Assembly (NCBI GenBank): GCA_964635875.1
Contig: CAZWRK010000005.1
Location: 13,249-77,248 of the forward strand
Reading direction: 5' to 3'
Origin: CAZWRK01 sp964635875
Lineage (GTDB): Bacteria > Pseudomonadota > Gammaproteobacteria > Burkholderiales > Aquaspirillaceae
DNA: 64,000 bases
In this document: positions 16,084 to 24,877 of the stretch, one piece after another
Position numbering within the stretch: the stretch's first letter is position 1
How the letters are laid out: the number at the start of each line of letters is the position of its first letter
Made by a program: the position numbers and the translations under genes
Notes under the pieces: generated by a model
The model's input: the letters and a program-made list of their open reading frames with translations, nothing else
Databases searched by the model: none
What the model was told of the DNA's origin: nothing

Positions 16084-18834
16084 ATGCATCAACATATGCT
16101 GAATTTAAAAAACAATAGTGCGCTGCAATTATCTTTGTTGGATGTCAGCCCGATCGGCGTTGCGATTTCGGTAGATGGGGTGGTGGTGTATTGCAACCAG
16201 TGTTTGCACCACATGACCGGATTGCAATTTGGCATGTCAGCGGAGCTGGTTTACGAGATTCCCGCCGAGCGGGTGCAGATCATGAAGGCCTTCGAGCTGG
16301 TGGGTGATGGCTTTTCGACGGAAACCCGTTTTCGCGGACAGGACGGGTCGCTCTCTGACGTCGTTTTGACGTTCACTAATATTGATATTCATGGTCATGC
16401 TGGGGTGTTGGTTTGGGTGGTCGATATCACCGATCGGCGTCGACAAGAGAACCGAGAGCGGCAATTTATTGAGGCGATCCCTGATCCTGTGTTGATTACC
16501 AATGATCAGGGCATTATCGTCAAAATTAACCGTCAGGCAGAACACTGCTTTGGCTATTCCCGTACCGAACTGATTGGTCAGCCGATTGAAATGCTCATGC
16601 CGCAGCGTTTTCAGCGCATTCACCCAGAGCATCGTTCGGCCTTTGTAACAGGGCATATGGGTGACTATTCCAAGGCGATGGCGCAAGGTCGGAAGGTGGT
16701 GGCCTCTTGCAAAGATGGGACTGAATTTCCTGTGGAGGTCAGTCTAGGGTCGCTGGAATCAGAAGGGACCCGCTTTGTGATTTGTACATTGCGCAATGTG
16801 TCCGAGCATCGAGAAATGGTTATGCTGCTTGAAACGGCACGTAATCAAGCGGAGGCCGCGACTCGTGCAAAGAGCCGGTTCTTAGCCAATATGAGCCACG
16901 AAATTCGTACACCGATGAATGTCATTCTTGGGTTAACACATTTATTGAAAAAAGCCGCGCTGCCATTTACGCAGCAGCAGCAAGTTGAAAAAATCGGAAC
17001 GGCCGCACAAACCCTGCTCGGCATCATTAACGACATTCTGGATTTTTCGAAAATTGAAGCGGGCAAGCTTGATATCGAAATTATTCCGTTCCGCCTCGAC
17101 CAGCTTTTTGAGTACGTCAACAATATGGTGCGGGATTGTGCCGTCGCGAAGGATCTGAGCTATCGACTGTCTGTGGCGCCCGATGTTCCAATCCACCTGA
17201 TGGGCGACCCGTTGCGCTTGGGGCAGGTGCTGATCAATTTAATTAGTAATGCGATTAAATTTACCGAGCGCGGCGAAGTGGCTGTCGAAATCTGGGCCAC
17301 TGAGATTACAAAAGAAAGCGCCAATATTCACTTTAGTGTTCGGGATACCGGTATTGGCATGAGCGAAGAGCAGCTCAAGCGTCTCTTTCGTCAATTTGAG
17401 CAGGCCGATGTTTCGACGACCCGCCGGTATGGTGGCACGGGGCTTGGGCTGGTGATTTGTCGCCACTTGGTGGAACTCATGGGCGGTGTACTGGAGTTTG
17501 AAAGCCGTCTGAACGAGGGCAGCCATTTTCAAGTGATGCTGTCTATTCGACGCCAGCTGAATGTATCCGATGCTTTGTTTGGCGGCTTGCATGGAAAATG
17601 CGCATTGATTTTGGCCGAAAATGACCTTGCAGCGCAGAGCATTTCTGCTTTATGTCACGACCTAGAAATGTCGGCAGATGTCGTGACACCGCAAATCTTA
17701 CTGTCGCGCGAACCGTCTGCACGCAAATCGATTTCTCCGCTATACAACGTTTTGTTGCTGGACTGGGCTTTTGAGGAGCGCGCCGTGCTTTTCAAATGTC
17801 TGGCGCAGCTGGGCTCCAATGCATTGCCGACGGTGACCATCGCCAACGAGAACGATGGTCCCTTGGTGAGCGCCGCTTTGAGCGCTACAGGGCTGATGGA
17901 TGGGCCTGTACTGTGTCGGCCGATTACCGTATCTGCGTTAAAAGATGCGCTATTTACGGTGCTCGGTATCACCGCTGTCGCCGACCATCATGCGTTCATT
18001 ATTTCTAAGCGCGAGGAAGAACTCGCCTGCGCTCGGCTCAAAGGCGCATCGGTCTTGGTGGTTGAAGACTACGCGCTCAACCGTGAAATCATGGAAGAAA
18101 TTCTGCGTGGGGCGGGGGTTCATGTCCACTTTGCCTGCGACGGCAAAGAGGCGCTACAAGCGGTGACCCACCAGCATTTTGACGCCATCATCATGGACTG
18201 TCAGATGCCGATTATGGATGGCTACGAGGCAACCCGTCACTTGCGGTTGCGCTATAGCGCAGAGCAATTGCCGATTATTGCCATGACTGCCAATGCCATG
18301 AAGGGGGATCAAGAAAAAGTTCTTGCTGCGGGGATGAATGACTTTATTCCCAAGCCCATCAATGTCCCACAAATGTTTGTGACGCTGGCGCGTTGGATTC
18401 TACCCCGCCTTCCTGCTTTGCCTGCGCCCGCCGTCGCGGCATTAACGATGGAGGATGCTTCGCTCAGTGATTTAGCGCCGTCCTTGGAACATTTGGATAT
18501 TGCCGCAGGGCTGGTGACCGCAATGAAGAGCGAAAAGCGCTTTATACGCTTTTTGACGATTTTTAGAGACAGTCAGCAAGGATGCATCGGCAAATTTGCG
18601 GAAAATCGGCCGGCAGAGGAGCTGCAGCGCTTGGCGCATACCTTGGCGGGGGGCGCGGGCAGTGTTGGGGCGTTGATTTTGGCTCAATTGGCGGGGGCGC
18701 TTGAACGCGCTTATCGAGATCAAGCCCCTGCCGAAGAGGTTCAGGCGCTGCGTCTTTTGCTCGAAACGGAATGGACGCTTCTCTGTGACGAGATCCAGCA
18801 AGTGATGGCGTTGCTCGACAAGCCGTACCCTTAA
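16084..18834 (+). CDS. Soluble hybrid sensor histidine kinase (PAS-PAS-HisKA-HATPase-REC-REC-Hpt)
   Basis: A 916-residue kinase with no membrane segments, so it probably senses cytoplasmic signals. The ATG at 16084 follows AAGAGGG; an in-frame TTG 21 nt upstream lacks one. Order of domains: a PAS-like region (about 15-120), a second PAS (about 125-245), HisKA with His272 in NMSHEIRTPMN, HATPase with GQVLINLISNAIKFT, DTGIGM and GGTGLGLVI, a degenerate receiver (about 500-640), a canonical receiver with Asp705 in IIMDCQMPIMDGYEA and Lys in FIPKPIN, and an Hpt domain with His852 in AHTLAGGAGSVGA. A full intramolecular phosphorelay is possible, ending on the two upstream response regulators. The stop overlaps that of the opposing dgkA gene. 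Confidence 0.94.
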   Translation: MHQHMLNLKNNSALQLSLLDVSPIGVAISVDGVVVYCNQCLHHMTGLQFGMSAELVYEIPAERVQIMKAFELVGDGFSTETRFRGQDGSLSDVVLTFTNIDIHGHAGVLVWVVDITDRRRQENRERQFIEAIPDPVLITNDQGIIVKINRQAEHCFGYSRTELIGQPIEMLMPQRFQRIHPEHRSAFVTGHMGDYSKAMAQGRKVVASCKDGTEFPVEVSLGSLESEGTRFVICTLRNVSEHREMVMLLETARNQAEAATRAKSRFLANMSHEIRTPMNVILGLTHLLKKAALPFTQQQQVEKIGTAAQTLLGIINDILDFSKIEAGKLDIEIIPFRLDQLFEYVNNMVRDCAVAKDLSYRLSVAPDVPIHLMGDPLRLGQVLINLISNAIKFTERGEVAVEIWATEITKESANIHFSVRDTGIGMSEEQLKRLFRQFEQADVSTTRRYGGTGLGLVICRHLVELMGGVLEFESRLNEGSHFQVMLSIRRQLNVSDALFGGLHGKCALILAENDLAAQSISALCHDLEMSADVVTPQILLSREPSARKSISPLYNVLLLDWAFEERAVLFKCLAQLGSNALPTVTIANENDGPLVSAALSATGLMDGPVLCRPITVSALKDALFTVLGITAVADHHAFIISKREEELACARLKGASVLVVEDYALNREIMEEILRGAGVHVHFACDGKEALQAVTHQHFDAIIMDCQMPIMDGYEATRHLRLRYSAEQLPIIAMTANAMKGDQEKVLAAGMNDFIPKPINVPQMFVTLARWILPRLPALPAPAVAALTMEDASLSDLAPSLEHLDIAAGLVTAMKSEKRFIRFLTIFRDSQQGCIGKFAENRPAEELQRLAHTLAGGAGSVGALILAQLAGALERAYRDQAPAEEVQALRLLLETEWTLLCDEIQQVMALLDKPYP

Positions 18835-19211
18835 GCTCCCAAAATGACGCCCCAAATCAGGGCCAAGTTGCATAGCCCGAGCAATTGGGCCGCGCTGCCC
18901 ATGTCTTTAGCGCGTTTGGCCAGCGGGTGGCGCTCAAGCGAGGTGTGATCGACTGCGGCTTCAATCGCCGAATTGAATAGTTCGATGATCAAGGTCGCAA
19001 AGCAGGCACCAATCATCAGGGCGCGTTCGACGCCTGTCACGGATAACCAAAAGCTCAGTGGAATCAAGCCCGCGCTGAGCAGCGCCAGCTGACGAAAAGC
19101 GGCCTCAAAACGAAATGCGGCGGCTAAACCATCGATCGAATAGCGTAAGGCATTGAAGAGGCGGCGCAGGCCGGTTTTTCCCTTAAATGGGCTTTCCTGT
19201 GGGGTGTTCAT
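18831..19211 (-). CDS. dgkA: Diacylglycerol kinase
   Basis: Small integral-membrane kinase that recycles diacylglycerol to phosphatidic acid. The 126-residue length and hydrophobic profile (three helices) match E. coli DgkA. The signature ELFNSAIEAAVDHTS carries the catalytic and metal-binding glutamates. It is the last gene of gshA-gshB-apbE-dgkA; its ATG overlaps the apbE stop (ATGA, 19208-19211). Its own stop overlaps that of the converging hybrid kinase gene within TTAA at 18831-18834, leaving no room for a terminator. Confidence 0.95.
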   Translation of the reverse strand: MNTPQESPFKGKTGLRRLFNALRYSIDGLAAAFRFEAAFRQLALLSAGLIPLSFWLSVTGVERALMIGACFATLIIELFNSAIEAAVDHTSLERHPLAKRAKDMGSAAQLLGLCNLALIWGVILGA

Positions 19212-20287
19212 GGTGTCGTTTTCGCGGTGGGTTCAGTCGGCAGCGAGAATAGCGCGCTGGGCGGTTGGATCCAATGGGCGCGCGCTCGAAAAGTCGAGTC
19301 TACATAGACCTGTCCGCGCTGATCAATCAGTAAAACACCCTCTAAATCAAACACCTTGGCGTAGTGTGCCGCTTTTTGAATGCCCGCAAAATAAATCGGC
19401 TTGCTGGCCACATCCGACCGCAATCCCGCTTGTTTTCCCGAAACCAGCACCGTGACCGCCTGCAAAATACAATCGCTGCGACCGTTACGCGGGTCGATTA
19501 AATGGCAATGGCGCTGCCCATTCAGCTCGAAATAGCGCTGATAGTCGCCGGATGTACCGATTGCTTCGCCATCTTTCAATTCGAGGCTTAACAAGGCACC
19601 GGCTTGGCGCGGGTGCTGCAAACCAACCCGCCACGCTTGCCCATTTTTGTCGCCTAACGCCAGCACATTGCCGCCAATATTGATCAAGGCATGGCGAACA
19701 CCCTGCGCGCGCAATTGTGCGGCGATCCGATCCAAAGCCCAACCTTTCGCGAGTCCGCCTAAATCAATCGCTACGGCGGGATTTCGACTGCTGACGGCTC
19801 CGGCCTGCTCGGGCAAAGTCAGGTCGTCGGTGGTGGGGCGGTGCGCTAGCCATGCCGCAATTTCGGTGGGGTCGGGTTGAATGGGTGCAAAAGTATCGGA
19901 ATGGAAGCCCCACAGCGCGACCAGTTGCCCTAAAGCCGGATTAAACAATTGATCCGATTGGCGGGCGGTGGTTTGGGCGAGCCGCAATAAACCGACGATC
20001 TCCGCGTCCATTGTCGCCGCTTGCCCTGCCGCCAAAGCCCGATTTAAGCGTACTAATTCGCTACCGGCTTGCCACGGATGTAGCTTGTTGTGCAGGCGGT
20101 CTAAATCCTTGAGCGCGGCGGCAATCATGGTTTTGGCGCGCGCCTGATCGACCCCTGCAATCGCGATTTCGACCCGCGTCCCGAACACATAGCTTTCTTG
20201 GCGGGTGAGGTTTTCATCGGGATCGCCACTGCAGGCGGTCAACAGCAGCAGGCTACATAGGATGCCGATTAAGCCGAGGCGGCGCAT
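19208..20287 (-). CDS. apbE: FAD:protein FMN transferase ApbE, lipoprotein
   Basis: Periplasmic Mg-dependent flavin transferase that attaches FMN covalently to a Ser or Thr of target flavoproteins such as NqrB, NqrC or RnfG. The 359-residue protein has a lipoprotein signal (LLLLTACSG). Family features are YVFGTRVEIAIAG, LHNKLHPW, AIDLGGLAKGWALD, INIGGNVLALG and GTSGDYQRYFE. It overlaps gshB upstream by 19 nt and dgkA downstream by 4 nt. None of its known targets is encoded in this window, so the partner flavoprotein lies elsewhere. Confidence 0.94.
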   Translation of the reverse strand: MRRLGLIGILCSLLLLTACSGDPDENLTRQESYVFGTRVEIAIAGVDQARAKTMIAAALKDLDRLHNKLHPWQAGSELVRLNRALAAGQAATMDAEIVGLLRLAQTTARQSDQLFNPALGQLVALWGFHSDTFAPIQPDPTEIAAWLAHRPTTDDLTLPEQAGAVSSRNPAVAIDLGGLAKGWALDRIAAQLRAQGVRHALINIGGNVLALGDKNGQAWRVGLQHPRQAGALLSLELKDGEAIGTSGDYQRYFELNGQRHCHLIDPRNGRSDCILQAVTVLVSGKQAGLRSDVASKPIYFAGIQKAAHYAKVFDLEGVLLIDQRGQVYVDSTFRARAHWIQPPSALFSLPTEPTAKTTP

Positions 20288-21219
20288 GCGCGTTCTACGG
20301 CATCAATCATCAGTGCGGCGACATTCAGGCCGGTCTGATCCATGATTTCACGGAAGCAAGTCGGGCTGGTGACATTGATTTCGGTCAGGCGGTCGCCGAT
20401 CACATCCAGCCCCACCAAGACCAGCCCGCGTGCGCGCAGGATTGGGCCAAGTGCTTCGGCAATTTGACGATCCGAGGCGCTCAAGGGGCGCGCTTCGCCA
20501 CGGCCACCGGCGGCCAAATTGCCACGGGTTTCCCCTGCTTGTGGGATGCGGGCAAGGCAGTAATCGACCGGTTGTCCATCAATCAACAAAACCCGTTTGT
20601 CGCCGTCGGTAATCGCCGGAATATAGGCTTGCGCCATGATGGTGCGGTGCTCATGCTGGGTCATGGTTTCGAGAATCACCGACAAATTCGGGTCGTCTTG
20701 GCGCACCCGAAAAATACTGTCGCCGCCCATGCTGTCGAGCGGCTTTAGGATGATGTCACCGTGCTCGCTGAGAAATTGGCGGAGGGCGTCGTGGCGGCTG
20801 GTCACGAGGGTCGGCGCGGTCCATTCGGGAAACTCGAGAATGGCGAGTTTTTCGTTGTGGTCGCGCAAGGCTTGGCCGCGATTGATCACACACGCGCCTT
20901 GTTGCTCGGCTTGGGTCAGCAAGTGGGTCGCGTAGAGATATTCAGCATCAAAAGGCGGATCTTTGCGCATCAGCACTGCGTCGAATTCATGCAGCGGGTA
21001 CGGTTGGGCATCGCTGGCGCGGTACCACACATCGGCTTCGCCGGTGAGGGTGATTTCGCGGGCGTGGCCGATGATGGTGCCGTGCGAGGCAGCGAGGTCG
21101 GCGCTGGTCATGGCGTAGAGGGTATGACCACGGGCGGCGGCCTCTTGCATCATCGCAAAGGTGCTGTCTTTGTAGATTTTGAAGCCGTCGAGAGGGTCGG
21201 CAATAAAGGCAATTCGCAT
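20269..21219 (-). CDS. gshB: Glutathione synthetase
   Basis: ATP-grasp ligase that joins gamma-glutamylcysteine and glycine. The 316 residues match the length of E. coli GshB. The start MRIAFIADPLDGFKIYKDST is the family opening at the ATG 21219; an in-frame TTG at 21237 was rejected. Other features are LMRKDPPFDAEYLYAT, LKPLDSMGGDSIFRV, RVLLIDGQPVDYCLARIP and VTSPTCFREI. It lies 48 nt after gshA, with a terminator-like hairpin between them, and overlaps apbE by 19 nt. Confidence 0.97.
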   Translation of the reverse strand: MRIAFIADPLDGFKIYKDSTFAMMQEAAARGHTLYAMTSADLAASHGTIIGHAREITLTGEADVWYRASDAQPYPLHEFDAVLMRKDPPFDAEYLYATHLLTQAEQQGACVINRGQALRDHNEKLAILEFPEWTAPTLVTSRHDALRQFLSEHGDIILKPLDSMGGDSIFRVRQDDPNLSVILETMTQHEHRTIMAQAYIPAITDGDKRVLLIDGQPVDYCLARIPQAGETRGNLAAGGRGEARPLSASDRQIAEALGPILRARGLVLVGLDVIGDRLTEINVTSPTCFREIMDQTGLNVAALMIDAVERACAASA

Positions 21220-21237
21220 CTGCAGATTCCAAAGCAA

Positions 21238-21260
21238 AACGCCACCTTACCGGTGGCGTT
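21238..21260 (-). terminator. Hairpin between gshA and gshB, terminator or attenuator
   Basis: A perfect 9-bp stem, AACGCCACC (21238-21246)/GGTGGCGTT (21252-21260), with a 5-nt loop. On the minus strand the 3' arm runs into TTTTGC. It is placed to reduce transcription from gshA into gshB. Confidence 0.75.
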
Positions 21261-21267
21261 GGGGGGC

Positions 21268-22539
21268 TTAGAGGGTGGTTTCGAGTTCGAGCGAGGCCGC
21301 CAGCAGCGCCAAGCGTGCTACCACGCTGTAGGCGTACAGGCGATTGGTCGAGGCTTCGGGGCCGGATTTCATGTCTGGCAAACACGCGCCTTCGAAGCTC
21401 ATCGGCGAGAAATGCATCCCCGGTGCGTTGAGGTTTTCGTCGATGCCGCGATCGGTGTGGACACGATAGAACCCGCCCACGACAAAGCGATCCATCATAT
21501 AAATCACCGGCTCAGCAACGGCTTCGTTGACGGTCTCAAAGGTGTAGACGCCTTCTTGAATAATGACTTCGCTGACTTGTTGACCTTCTTTAATGACCGC
21601 CATTTTGTTGCGTTGTTTGCGGTTGAGACCGATCACTTCTTCCGGCGTTTTGACCGACATAATGCCCATGCCGTAGGTGCCTGCATCGGCTTTGACAATC
21701 ACAAATGGCGGCGATTGGATCTCGTATTCGCGGTATTTTTCGCGAATTTTTGCCAGCAAATCGCTGACGGAATCTGCTAATTCTTGCTCGCCTTGGCGCT
21801 CGTGGAAGTTGAGTTCGGAGCAGCCATTAAACAGCGGATTGATAAACCACGGATCGAGGCCGAGCAGCGCGCCAAATTCGTCGGCGACTTGGTTGTAGGC
21901 GGCAAAGTGGTGCGATTTGCGCCGCACCGCCCAACCTGCATTCAGAGGCGGCAGCAGAGTTTGGTCGATGTTTTCCAAAATCGCCGGAATGCCTGCCGAC
22001 AAGTCGTTGTTGAGCAGCACCACGCAAGGATTAAAGCCATCGGCGAGGGTGATGCGGCGCTCGTGGCGTACCAGAGGTTCGACCACGAGTGTATCGCCAT
22101 TGCCACAGTCGAGTGTCGTTGGCGCGGTGATCTCGGGGTTGAGCGAGCCGAGTCGAACTTCGAGACCCGCTTGTTCCATGATGCTGCACAAGGCGGCGAC
22201 GTTTTGCAGATAGAAGGTGTTGCGGGTGTGATTTTCGGGGATCAGTAATACGCTTTTTGCTTGCGGGCAGACTTTGTCAATCGCGCTCATGGTGGCTTGC
22301 ACCGCGAGCGGGCGGGTATCGGTGCCCAAATTATTAAAGCCGCCCGGGAATAGATTCATATCGACCGGTGCCAGTTTAAAGCCACTGTTACGCAAATCGA
22401 CCGAGCCATAAAACGGCGCAGCATGTTCGGTCCACTGGCTTCGGAACCAATGCTCGATCTGGTGGTGGTCGGCCAAAATACGGCGTTCAAGTTCGAGTAG
22501 TGGGCCGGTTTGGGCCGTGGCAAGTGACGGGATGGGCAT
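21268..22539 (-). CDS. gshA: Glutamate-cysteine ligase (Acidithiobacillus-type)
   Basis: First enzyme of glutathione synthesis, of the type named from Acidithiobacillus ferrooxidans and found in many betaproteobacteria, not the E. coli GshA fold. The 423-residue protein has PVDMNLFPGGFNNLG near residue 60, LLIPENHTRNTFYLQNV, AVRRKSHHFAAYNQV, FVIVKADAGTYGMGIMSV (an ATP-grasp-like glycine-rich element) and GGFYRVHTDRGIDENLNAPG. The ATG at 22539 follows AAGGGG. It leads gshA-gshB-apbE-dgkA. Confidence 0.92.
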   Translation of the reverse strand: MPIPSLATAQTGPLLELERRILADHHQIEHWFRSQWTEHAAPFYGSVDLRNSGFKLAPVDMNLFPGGFNNLGTDTRPLAVQATMSAIDKVCPQAKSVLLIPENHTRNTFYLQNVAALCSIMEQAGLEVRLGSLNPEITAPTTLDCGNGDTLVVEPLVRHERRITLADGFNPCVVLLNNDLSAGIPAILENIDQTLLPPLNAGWAVRRKSHHFAAYNQVADEFGALLGLDPWFINPLFNGCSELNFHERQGEQELADSVSDLLAKIREKYREYEIQSPPFVIVKADAGTYGMGIMSVKTPEEVIGLNRKQRNKMAVIKEGQQVSEVIIQEGVYTFETVNEAVAEPVIYMMDRFVVGGFYRVHTDRGIDENLNAPGMHFSPMSFEGACLPDMKSGPEASTNRLYAYSVVARLALLAASLELETTL

Positions 22540-22732
22540 GAATTCCCCTTAAATGGGCGATAAGTACTAAATAGCGTCAATGGCGTCTATGGCCTGAATT
22601 TTCAAGATGAGACGCGGAGGATGCGCACGAAACGGCGGGGCCGATGTCGTGCCGCTTTGTCAATTGATAGACCGGCCTTGCGTGTGCAATAGACCGGTCG
22701 GACTAATTGAATATGGGGCTAGATTGTGCGAG

Positions 22733-23683
22733 TCATGCGCCTTCTGTGCAAGGCCAAGCGTGGCCGAAAGCCTGTTCGAAGCGGGTGCGCAGCATCGGCC
22801 AATCCAAATAATGATTTTGCCCGCCGCGGCTGGCGACTTTAATCGCGCCTAATAATGAGGCAAGACGGCCGGTGGTCGTCCAGTCCAATTGATGTTTGAT
22901 GCCGTAGAGTAGGCCCGCTCGATAGGCGTCGCCGCAGCCGGTGGGGTCAACGGCGTCGGGAACGGTCACCGCTTCAATCGGGTACTGTTGGTCGGTGGTG
23001 TAAATGGTGGAACCGTGTGCGCCAGCAGTGACAATCATGGCTTGAACCCGCTGGGCAATGCGCTCTGGAGAAAGGCCGGTGCGCTCTCGGAGGAGTTCAG
23101 CTTCGTAGGCATTGACGGCGATATAGTCGGCCATTTCGATCAAATCGAGCAGCTCATCGCGGGAAAAGAGTGGAAGTTCTTGGCCGGGGTCGAAGATAAA
23201 AGGAATCCCTGCCGCGGCCAATTCGCGCGACTGTTGTAAATTGGCCTCGTAACCGGTCGGCGCGACAATGGCGAGGTCAACGCCTTGGCTTTCGCCTGCG
23301 TGATTGAGGGTCGCAAACTGCATTGCACCGGGGTGAAATGCGGTGATCTGGTTGTTGTCGCGATCGGAGGTAATAAAGCATTGCGCGGTGTAGTGGCCGG
23401 CTATAGTACGAATGCCTTCGGTGCGAATGCCATGGCGCGTGAGGTGATGGTGATAAGGTTCGAAATCTTCTCCCGCTGTGGCCAAAATCAAAGGGTCATC
23501 GCCGAGCTGTTTGAGTGTGTAGGCAATATTGCCTGCACAGCCACCAAACTCTTTGCGGAGCTGCGGCACCATAAAACAGACCGAGAGTCGTTCGAGTTGG
23601 TCGGGCAAAATATGCTTATGAAACGAATCTTGAAAGGTGAGCAAGGTGTCGTAGGCTAAGGAACCACAGATCAGTGTTGGCAT
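22733..23683 (-). CDS. PfkB-family sugar/nucleoside kinase
   Basis: A 316-residue ribokinase-fold kinase. MPTLICGSLAYDTLLTF is the start; the upstream in-frame extension from 23809 reads as non-coding. FGGCAGNIAYTLKQLGDDPLI is PfkB signature 1, and DAVDPTGCGDAYRAGLLYGI is signature 2 with the catalytic aspartate. The sequence is closest in style to adenosine-kinase-like members, so adenosine or a sugar is the probable substrate, but this cannot be fixed. It is monocistronic and divergent from the DUF2968 gene. Confidence 0.88.
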   Translation of the reverse strand: MPTLICGSLAYDTLLTFQDSFHKHILPDQLERLSVCFMVPQLRKEFGGCAGNIAYTLKQLGDDPLILATAGEDFEPYHHHLTRHGIRTEGIRTIAGHYTAQCFITSDRDNNQITAFHPGAMQFATLNHAGESQGVDLAIVAPTGYEANLQQSRELAAAGIPFIFDPGQELPLFSRDELLDLIEMADYIAVNAYEAELLRERTGLSPERIAQRVQAMIVTAGAHGSTIYTTDQQYPIEAVTVPDAVDPTGCGDAYRAGLLYGIKHQLDWTTTGRLASLLGAIKVASRGGQNHYLDWPMLRTRFEQAFGHAWPCTEGA

Positions 23684-23790
23684 AAAAACAACGCTTTGAA
23701 GATGAAGGGGATAGGCGATGATTCTATCATTCCGAAAGGGGGACTCTGAGGCAGATCGTTGGGGATTCTCCGATGCGCGTTTTGAGCGGA

Positions 23791-23824
23791 TGCCATAGAT
23801 TTGACACAATTATTTGCCATAGAT
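23791..23824. repeat. 10-bp direct repeat flanking a TTGACA hexamer
   Basis: TGCCATAGAT occurs at 23791-23800 and again at 23815-23824, a 24-bp period. A perfect TTGACA begins at 23801, between the copies. It lies in the divergent region between the PfkB kinase and DUF2968 genes. It could be a tandem operator; no matching -10 was found at normal spacing. Confidence 0.45.
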
Positions 23825-23947
23825 CGACGTAATTTAAGGTATATTCGCGGACATTCGACTTGCTGCTCAATCATCGTTATGCCGATGAGTTTCGCTAAAG
23901 CGGGTTTATCCAGAACACAAAATCGATAAAGAAATTACGAATACGCC

Positions 23948-24748
23948 ATGACACGTTTCTTGCACGTTCTTCCTTCTTTCGCCTTGATGGCACTACTGGC
24001 TGCTCCAGTCGTCGCCGCCCCGACGGCAGCGGTCGATGAAACCTCGGTCGATATGAGTGTTTCTGACTCGCCAGACATGCCGCTAGCCGACCCGACGACC
24101 GATGACGAAAGCCTGTTGGCTTTTGATCCGCAGCAGGACTCTTTCGGTGTGATGAAAGATTTCCAAAGCCTGACCGAAAAGGGCGAGCTGGTTGAATTGC
24201 GCAAGGCATTTAGCGGAGCATACGGCACAGGTTTGTATTTTCACCCTGCCACGCTGGATTACTACATTGCGACTTTCCACGGCAATGAATACTGGCGCAC
24301 GGTGAAGGCACGCTCTGAGAAAAAAGCGCTTGAAGCCTTCGATGCGTTATCACGTCAAACCTCGATGCTGTCTGAAGCTGAAGCCACCCGCGTCAAACTG
24401 TTGGCCAGCCGCAACTTTGCGCAAAAGCAAGTAGCGTTGTATGCCGAGAGAAGCCGCGCTTATCAGCTCGATCAGGCCCGCCAACGTGAGCTGTTGCGCC
24501 GTGATCTTGAGCGCCAACAAAAAATTCGCGAAGAAATTGTTTCGATCGATACCGAGCGCCGCCAAGTTCGCGCCGAGCTGGAAAAATTGCGCATGATGGT
24601 TCGCGCATTAGAAGCGCAATCCAACGATCTTAAATTGATGGTGCCGATGCCGATTGAAGAAGCCAGCACCGTAAACAGCATTAAGCCGATGGCACCGATC
24701 AAGCCGATTCCTCCTGCACCGCTGTACCGTAAGCATCGTCGCCGCTAA
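23948..24748 (+). CDS. Exported coiled-coil protein, DUF2968 family
   Basis: A 266-residue protein with a clear signal peptide (cleavage near PVVAAPTAA), so it is periplasmic or surface-associated. After a variable acidic region comes the conserved core SLTEKGELVELRKAF, YGTGLYFHPATLDYYIATFH and EYWRTVKARSEKKALEAFD. A long charged coiled coil follows (about residues 130-235, repeating Arg, Glu and Gln), then a proline-rich basic tail. The pattern matches DUF2968 proteins of betaproteobacteria, whose function is unknown. A terminator follows at 24770. The ribosome-binding site is weak. Confidence 0.82.
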   Translation: MTRFLHVLPSFALMALLAAPVVAAPTAAVDETSVDMSVSDSPDMPLADPTTDDESLLAFDPQQDSFGVMKDFQSLTEKGELVELRKAFSGAYGTGLYFHPATLDYYIATFHGNEYWRTVKARSEKKALEAFDALSRQTSMLSEAEATRVKLLASRNFAQKQVALYAERSRAYQLDQARQRELLRRDLERQQKIREEIVSIDTERRQVRAELEKLRMMVRALEAQSNDLKLMVPMPIEEASTVNSIKPMAPIKPIPPAPLYRKHRRR

Positions 24749-24769
24749 TCGCGCACACGATACGAATAC

Positions 24770-24803
24770 ATCCCCTTTGCCGGAGACGGTCGAGGGGATT
24801 TTT
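24770..24803 (+). terminator. Intrinsic terminator after the DUF2968 gene
   Basis: ATCCCCT (24770-24776) pairs with AGGGGAT (24793-24799) and is followed by T residues. Confidence 0.78.
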
Positions 24804-24877
24804 ATTGGCGGGTTGGAAAGTGCGCCGTGTGCCCACATCCTGACCCCTATCTGTTGTCCTCTTTCAAGGAGCATGCC

